DNA of 64,000 bases from contig CM055097.1 of the NCBI GenBank assembly GCA_029204225.1, positions 66,871,459 through 66,935,458 on the forward strand. The letters are read 5' to 3'. This DNA is from Diphasiastrum complanatum (taxonomy: Eukaryota > Streptophyta > Lycopodiopsida > Lycopodiales > Lycopodiaceae). This document shows, piece by piece, positions 58,338 to 64,000 of this stretch. The notes under the pieces were generated by a model. That model worked only from the letters and a program-made list of their open reading frames with translations. It was not told the DNA's origin and did not search any database. Within the stretch, counting starts at the first letter, position 1, and each line of letters opens with the position of its first letter. Made by a program: the position numbers and the translations under genes.

Positions 58338-59556
58338 TCATCTTTTATCTTTTGCAATCAAGATATCCTTCCTTTTGATTATGCAAGCATCTCCATGAAA
58401 CTCATCTTTGAAACAATCACTTAGCGCTTGACTCACACTAAGTAAATTTTTGGTAATGAAAGGTATGAACAAAACATCCTTCAAATGAACATTCCTATTT
58501 GTAGAGAGAGAAATAGGAATTGTGCCAATCCCTTTGATTGCACACTCACCATCATTGGCCGTGTAGATCACCTTCTTGTCATCTTCATATGACAACAAAG
58601 AAGTGAAGTACTCTTTGTGAAAAGTCATGTGTGAGCTTGCACCACTATCAATCCACCATCGATCTAGATCTCCATCATTAGCAAGCATACATGAAGACAT
58701 CACAAAAGCATCATCATTTGAGTTTTGAACATCCAAACCATCATCCTCATGAGTAAGATTACCTTGTTTGTCACCTTGATCTTTCTTCTTCTCGTAGCAC
58801 TCACTTGCAAAGTGTCCTTTGATGCCACAATAGAAGCACTTTAGCTTTGACCAGTCTTTGTTTTTTCCATTTGAAAAAGCCTCCCCTTGTTCTTGCCCTT
58901 TAGACCACTTACTTTTGCTTTTTCCCGTGATGAACATAGGCTCCTCTCCAACTTGAGATGTTGATGAAGATCCACCTCTTGCTTGAAGCCTATATTCTTC
59001 ATTGATCAAAATCTCTTTGAGATCCATAAAACTTGGCAAAGTTCTTTGAATGGAAAGACTTTGTACAATGTTAGCATGAGCATCCAACAAACCATTAAGA
59101 ATAACTTGAACAAGCTCTCCTTCCTTAATGCTCACATCAATGCAAGATAACTCATCATTCAAAGCCTCCTCTTTCAAAACAAAAATATTTGGACTCTCTT
59201 CATTCTTTTGCAAACTTTGAAAGATTTGTCTTTTTAGAGTCAACATTCTAGATGTAGACTTGGATTCATAAAGCTTCTCAAAGCTTCCCAAGCCTCGCTT
59301 GATGAAGTACACTCACCAACTTCCTTGAGAAGTTCATTGGTAACATTCATCTTTATCATGTGTAGAGCTCTTTTTGACCTCTTGACATACCTCACTTATC
59401 TTATTGTGTTGCTGATCTCTCCTCCAAACCTACAACAATATCCAAAGCATCATTCATCTCAAGAAGTGATTCCATCCTCACTTTCCATAATGAATAGTTG
59501 CTTGACTAGTTAAGCCTATCATTGTCTTCTAACATGTATCTACTTGATGTAGCCAT
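58338..59556 (-). pseudogene. copia F gag and protease
   Basis: ATG at 59556-59554 reads MATSSRYMLEDNDRLN then hits a stop; after further frame breaks up to about 59312 a 324-codon frame continues: ESKSTSRMLTLKRQIFQSLQ, VQVILNGLLDAHANIVQSLS, CCHC CFYCGIKGHFASECYEKK and protease RWWIDSGASSHMTFHKEYF, ending near the protease C-terminus (IPFITKNLLSVSQ). Similar in layout to A and C gag. At least one stop and two frameshifts in the first 80 codons make it non-functional. Confidence 0.87.
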
Positions 59557-59735
59557 GTTGCAATGACTTGATCCTTCTCTTCCAACCAATTCCAATGCAC
59601 AAAGCACTCTTTTGAAGTACAACAAATGTTTTTAAAAAGAGATCACAAAGATCAAGTATCTCAAAAGTTTTTGAATGCCACATCAATATATGTCATTTTA
59701 GCATTTGTCTCATGTCTAGTTGCGTCATCATCAGT

Positions 59736-59994
59736 TGTGGTACACACCATACAACCAATCACAATGTACTTGCTGGTACTTAATGATTATCTAATTAAAA
59801 AGGTCCAATCTTTCCTTTGTGAAAGAAGATTGGAGAACAATTGACTAGATGTGAAGAGACAAGTCTTTAAACAACTTCATCTCTCTCATTTTTCACATTG
59901 TATTAATGTGCAATTTTTTGATACATGCATTGTGTGTTCTCTCTCCCCACTCTCTCAATGTTTTAAATTTATCGATGTGTTTTGGTTTTCAACA
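59736..59994 (+). repeat. LTR-like end with adjacent primer site, plus strand (element H)
   Basis: TGTGGTACAC..TTTTCAACA, followed at 59995-60006 by TGTTATCAGAGT, a degenerate primer site. It has CCAAT words and a CTCTCTCC segment, as LTRs here do. The 5' end is uncertain and the element has no visible coding part, because G is inserted into its leader. Confidence 0.4.
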
Positions 59995-61091
59995 TGTTAT
60001 CAGAGTAGGTGATGGTTCAAGATGGGTGGACCTAGCATGATGTGGGCTTTCTTGTTTCTAGTATAAAAAATAGAAATGTAGAGAGACCGGAAGTGAATTT
60101 TAGGCCTTTTACGGTGGTTTTTCCTTGATAACTTTTTACCCCTTGCACTGATTGACCTGAGATTTTGACAGTAGCTGGATCTGATGCAGATCTTTCCATT
60201 GATCTAGTCTGTGAGGGTTTTCTTGTGCGAGGGTTGGCTGTGCGAGGGTTCTTTAGCTATTTTTGCAAATAAAAAATCTGATATCTCTCTGATCTTTGGG
60301 AAGTAGCTCTTGCAAGACTCACAGTAGTTGGATCTGGGTCAGATCTCACTATAGAATTCTCTACGAGAGTTAACTCTTGCAAGAAGTAAAAATTTCACTG
60401 TCTACGAGGGTTCAAAACCACTTTTTTGGCTTGATCTTCACCAAATCTCAAAACTAACTCTCGCAGGCTTCATCACTGATGTAAATTGACATTTTGGATC
60501 GATTGAGGGTGTCTGCAAGAGTTCTTACTGGAAGGATTTGCTGGATCTTCACTTTTTAGTGATTTTTTAGCACTTAACCCCAATTTTCTGCTCACTAGAA
60601 TCAAACTAACTCTCGCAAGCTCTTCTATGTCCTGGTCTCACTGAGATGGAACTTCAGAATCCTCTACAAGAGTTCTTGACCACTGAAACTGAAAATTTTG
60701 CTGTCTGTGAGAGTTCATTTGTACTTTTCCATCTTTTTTTCACTAGGAGCCCTCGCGTAGGCACTTAGACATCAAACTAACTCTCGCAAGCTTCTCTATG
60801 TCCTGGTCTCACTGAGATGGAACTTCAGAGGGCTCTGTGAGAGTTCTTATGAAGATCTGAATTTGGAAATCACAAGATTCATGGGAGTCCAAAATTAGAC
60901 CCAACTCTAAAAAGTAAACTCTAAGTCTAGAATTGACTTTGGGCCTCAAGTTTTAATTTAATTACAAAGGGCCCAAGTCTATTATCTTATTTACAACTTC
61001 ACTTGTGTGCTCATTGGGCCATGGGCTTATACATGCAGGATGCCATGCCCTCGCAACACATTTTAATGGATGATTTTATATATTTATACTT
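59995..61091 (+). other. leader-like region of element H with internal repeats
   Basis: No frame of note. The phrase ACTAACTCTCGCAAGC recurs, and a 58-base block starting at 60601 is repeated at 60772 (171 bases apart) with one small shift; looser copies of CTCTCGCA/GAGAGTT words occur from 60360. TACTT at 61087-61091 should be G's left target duplication. Confidence 0.45.
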
Positions 61092-61813
61092 TGTTGGGAA
61101 TACCCCCAAAAGAAAGACAAGACTACATGTTAGTCGACTATTACCAGAAGGAACAAATAAAAAAATCAGACAGAATGAAGAATAAGCATAGCTATATTAA
61201 CACGGATCTGAATGCGGAACAAAGAGCTGTATCAGATTAAGTATATCATGTATACATGTCAATAATACGGTAGAGCACAAGATAATAGCAGACGAAACTG
61301 CGTGCCCTACAAAACTTATTTCAATCTGTAAAAAGGGATGAAACCTTAATTCTGACAAGAATGAAGAATCAATGCTCAAGGCATCTACTTTGTCTACTTC
61401 TGTATATGTCTCTTCACTCATCAACTTATTCATCCATTAACCTGAATACACAAATGGTATCCAATATATATACATTATATTACAGGTGTGCAGATGTGGA
61501 AAGTACAATGGATGTGTTGTCTATAAGAGATCGTGGGTGGCCGCAATCATTGTCCAGTCTATTAGCGCAACTGCATGGGGTGAGCGTGAAAAGGTGCGAC
61601 GTCAGTAAGTGCTGAAGTATTCGTTGGTGATGACGTTTTGCCTGTCACCATAACCTGTGTAAAAACACAGTATCGTGATTCTTTCGTCTTTTATTCGTCT
61701 GTGCGAATTTGCGTGTAAATATGCAGGCTACGCGGCAACGTTAGTAAATATGCAGCATGAATGGAGGTAGATTAAAATGGGATTTAAGGAGAGTAGAAGT
61801 AATAAATCCAACA
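61092..61813 (-). repeat. 3' LTR of copia G
   Basis: 722 bp with the typical copia inverted ends TGTTGG..CCAACA, lying just downstream of G's RNase H. On the minus strand it follows the polypurine tract. The 5' LTR is outside the window. Confidence 0.85.
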
Positions 61814-61822
61814 CCCCCCCTT
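61814..61822 (-). other. polypurine tract of copia G
   Basis: AAGGGGGGG on the minus strand directly before the LTR start TGTTGG. Confidence 0.85.
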
Positions 61823-64000
61823 AATTTGGATCCGTGAATGTCTTGATCTTCAGACTGAGCAATGCACAAAATTTGTTGTGTGCATTAACACTAAGTGCTT
61901 TCGTGAAGATCTCTGGAACCATGTCCTGCGTTCTACAGTACGTTAAACTCACCTCTCTATCGAGAACCTTGTCCTTGATGTAGTGATATCTAATCTCAAT
62001 GTGCTTACTCCTAGAATAAAACCTAGGGTTGGTCGATAAGGCAATAGCACTTTGGTTGTCACAAAACAAAATTGTAGGGCTGTACTGATACATATTGATG
62101 TGTGACAACAAATTTCTCAACCAAAATGCTTTCTTAATAGATTGAGAAGCAACAATGTATTTTGCTTTAGTAGAAGAAAGTACAATAGAGGTTTGCTTAT
62201 GATTGTTCCATGAAATAGGACCATCGTTGAAGAAGAATGTAAATCCAGATGTGCACTTACGATTGTTTGCATCTCCTCCCTAGCTTGCATCAGAATAACC
62301 ACTGAGCTGATGAAGATTGTCATTGCTGACATCTCCATAGTAGATGCACTAGTCCATGGTAGCTCGAATATACCTCATGACTTGAATAAGAGTCTTCCAA
62401 TGGGTAATGCCAAGATTAGCTATGTATTGGTTGAGTGAGCTAACAACAAAAGAGATATCTGGTCTTGTACAGACCATTGCGTACATGAGAGATCCTAGTA
62501 TCCATCGAAACAAATACTCTCTCATTTGCTCCTCTTCATGCTTGGTCTGGAGACATTGGTCCTTTGACAAATGCAGGCTTGGATCCATTGGTGAGTGAGC
62601 TAATTTACAATTCATCAAATTGTATCTATTAAGAACGTTATGAATATACCATTGTTGAGTGATGTAAATCAGTCAATTTGCTCTGTCTCTGTGGATTTGA
62701 ATTCCCAGACAGAAGTGAACTTCCCCCAGATCAGTCACGTCAAATTCTGAGAACAACATCTATTTTGAATCCTTAACCATATTGGTATTGTTGCTGAAGA
62801 GCAATATATCATCCACGTAAAAGGTGATGATCTTGGTTTAAATCCTTGTTTAATAAGGAATGTATTGATCCTCTAAAACCAAGCCCTGGCAGACCGTTTC
62901 AAGCCATACAATGCTTTGTGGATTTTATAGACATGATTCTTCATGCCTTCCAGAACGTATCCTTTGGGCTAGATCATGTAGATATCTTCTTGTATAACTC
63001 CATTCAGATAGGTTGTTTGTACATCAAGTTGATGTACTTTGAGACCGGCAGCTACAGCATAAGACAGGAGCATTCGGATCGACAAATGTTTGACGACTGG
63101 ACTAGTCTCACTATAGTCGACATTCAGGATCTGGGTGAATCCTCGTGCTACCAGTCTGGCCTTTCTTCAATCAATTAAAATTGGCATTATATTTCATCTT
63201 AAAGATCCATTTGCAATCAATGATATTGTAGCCAATAACAGCTTCGACTAATGACCATGTCTGATTCTTGATCAGAGAGGAATACTCTCTGTCCATGCTT
63301 CTCTCCAAAGATTTGAGTCTGGTTGGCTAAGTGCCTCTTCGACTGTCGTCAGATCCTGCATCAAGAGATAGATAGACTCGGGAGTATACCTTGTGGGCTA
63401 TGTGCATACTCGGCTTGATCTTCTGGGAGGATTCGACTGATAAACCGCTCTTGGGACTTGTTGCTGGGTAGCAACAACATCTTCGTCTGATTTGTTGTCT
63501 CAAAGTGAGTCAACAATAGACACACCTGAGCTAGAAGCTCGGACTGTCGTGTCAATGGCAGGTGATGAAGATTCTTCTTGAGCAATATTCTTGTCTTTGA
63601 GATCGATGAACTGATCCTCAATAAAGACTGTATCCCGTCTATACAAGATTTGCTAGGTATCAGGATTGTACAGCTTGTAAGTGTTATCAAACGAAGTATA
63701 TCCGATCAGGATGGTCCTGAGACCTTGGGAGTCCAATTTCTTCCTTGTGTCCTTTGGGATCTGCACGTAGGCGATGCACTCAAACACTCTTAGGATCTTC
63801 AAAGAAGGCTTAGAGCCTGTCCATACCTTGTGGGGTGTCTTGTCTGAGAGGGCCTTGGTCGAACATCTGTTCTGGAGGTAAGCTACAATGGAGACAACTT
63901 CAGTCCAGAATCTCTTGGGCAACGATGCATGCGATAGCATACATTTGATAGACTCAACCAGAGTACGGTTCTTCCTCTCAGCTAAGCCATTAGACTGAGG
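61823..64000 (-). pseudogene. copia G pol (integrase to RNase H), frameshifted, cut by window edge
   Basis: From the right edge: integrase PQSNGLAERKNRTLVESIKC, WTEVVSIVAYLQNRCSTKAL and GYTSFDNTYKLYNPDT (63653-64000); a broken linker; RT start IDCKWIFKMKYNAN (about 63180-63220); FYVDDILLF near 62800-62830; TRPDISFVVSSLNQYIANLG (62349-62618); a damaged RNase H start; and RNase H end LFCDNQSAIALSTNPRFYSR, KHIEIRYHYIKDKV (61821-62120). At least four frame breaks between 62120 and 63650 make it inactive. LAERKNRTLVE and the TGTTGG LTR ends place it in a different copia lineage from A, B, C and D. Confidence 0.9.

Overview
The window looks like nuclear DNA of a land plant with a large, repeat-rich genome. 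The evidence is dense Ty1/copia elements with plant-type architecture (gag, CCHC knuckle, protease, integrase, reverse transcriptase and RNase H in one frame), initiator-Met-tRNA-type primer sites (TGGTATCAGAGC), Ty3/gypsy relics, small hAT-like inverted-repeat elements, long GA/CT microsatellites and AT-rich spacers. A fern or other plant with much retroelement DNA would fit, but no diagnostic host gene fixes the species. I found no complete host gene, tRNA, rRNA or CRISPR array.

Layout. 1-1511: 5' end (gag start, leader, primer sites, LTR) of a minus-strand copia element. 1512-5171: AT-rich DNA with a CA microsatellite and a poorly supported spliced-gene relic. 5172-7600: plus-strand copia relic, truncated in integrase, followed by a 109-bp and a 469-bp inverted-repeat element. 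8022-44988: two head-to-tail copies of a roughly 15.1-kb segment (copy 1 8022-23147, copy 2 23148-44988). Each copy carries a Ty3/gypsy LTR and leader, a copia integrase scrap, a copia LTR plus gag fused to gypsy pol, a GA-rich promoter-like block, and two minus-strand copia relics (called D and C). Copy 2 is interrupted by a young full-length copia element, A (36732-42889, TSD TTCCC, intact 1322-aa frame). 43598-54730: copia C on the minus strand, split in its gag by plus-strand copia B (46952-53189, TSD ACTCT), which is intact except for one stop codon in RNase H. 54731-57955: unrecognised DNA with exon-like pieces on both strands. 57956-59556: copia F relic, minus strand. 59736-61091: LTR-like stretch and repeat-bearing leader of a plus-strand element. 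61092-64000: 3' LTR and pol of copia G, minus strand, running off the edge.

How it fits together. This is a history of nested insertions. C and D were present first, a microhomology-type tandem duplication copied 15.1 kb (its left break lies inside a hAT-like element, its right break inside C), the copies then diverged by small deletions, and A inserted into copy 2 afterwards; copy 1 keeps the empty site. B entered C's gag independently. A is the only element here with all catalytic residues, both LTRs, primer site, polypurine tract and an unbroken frame. Three related plus-strand LTRs share an unusual U3 array of CCAAT-containing words spaced 31-33 bp apart. All statements about divergence come from reading by eye, not from computed alignments.
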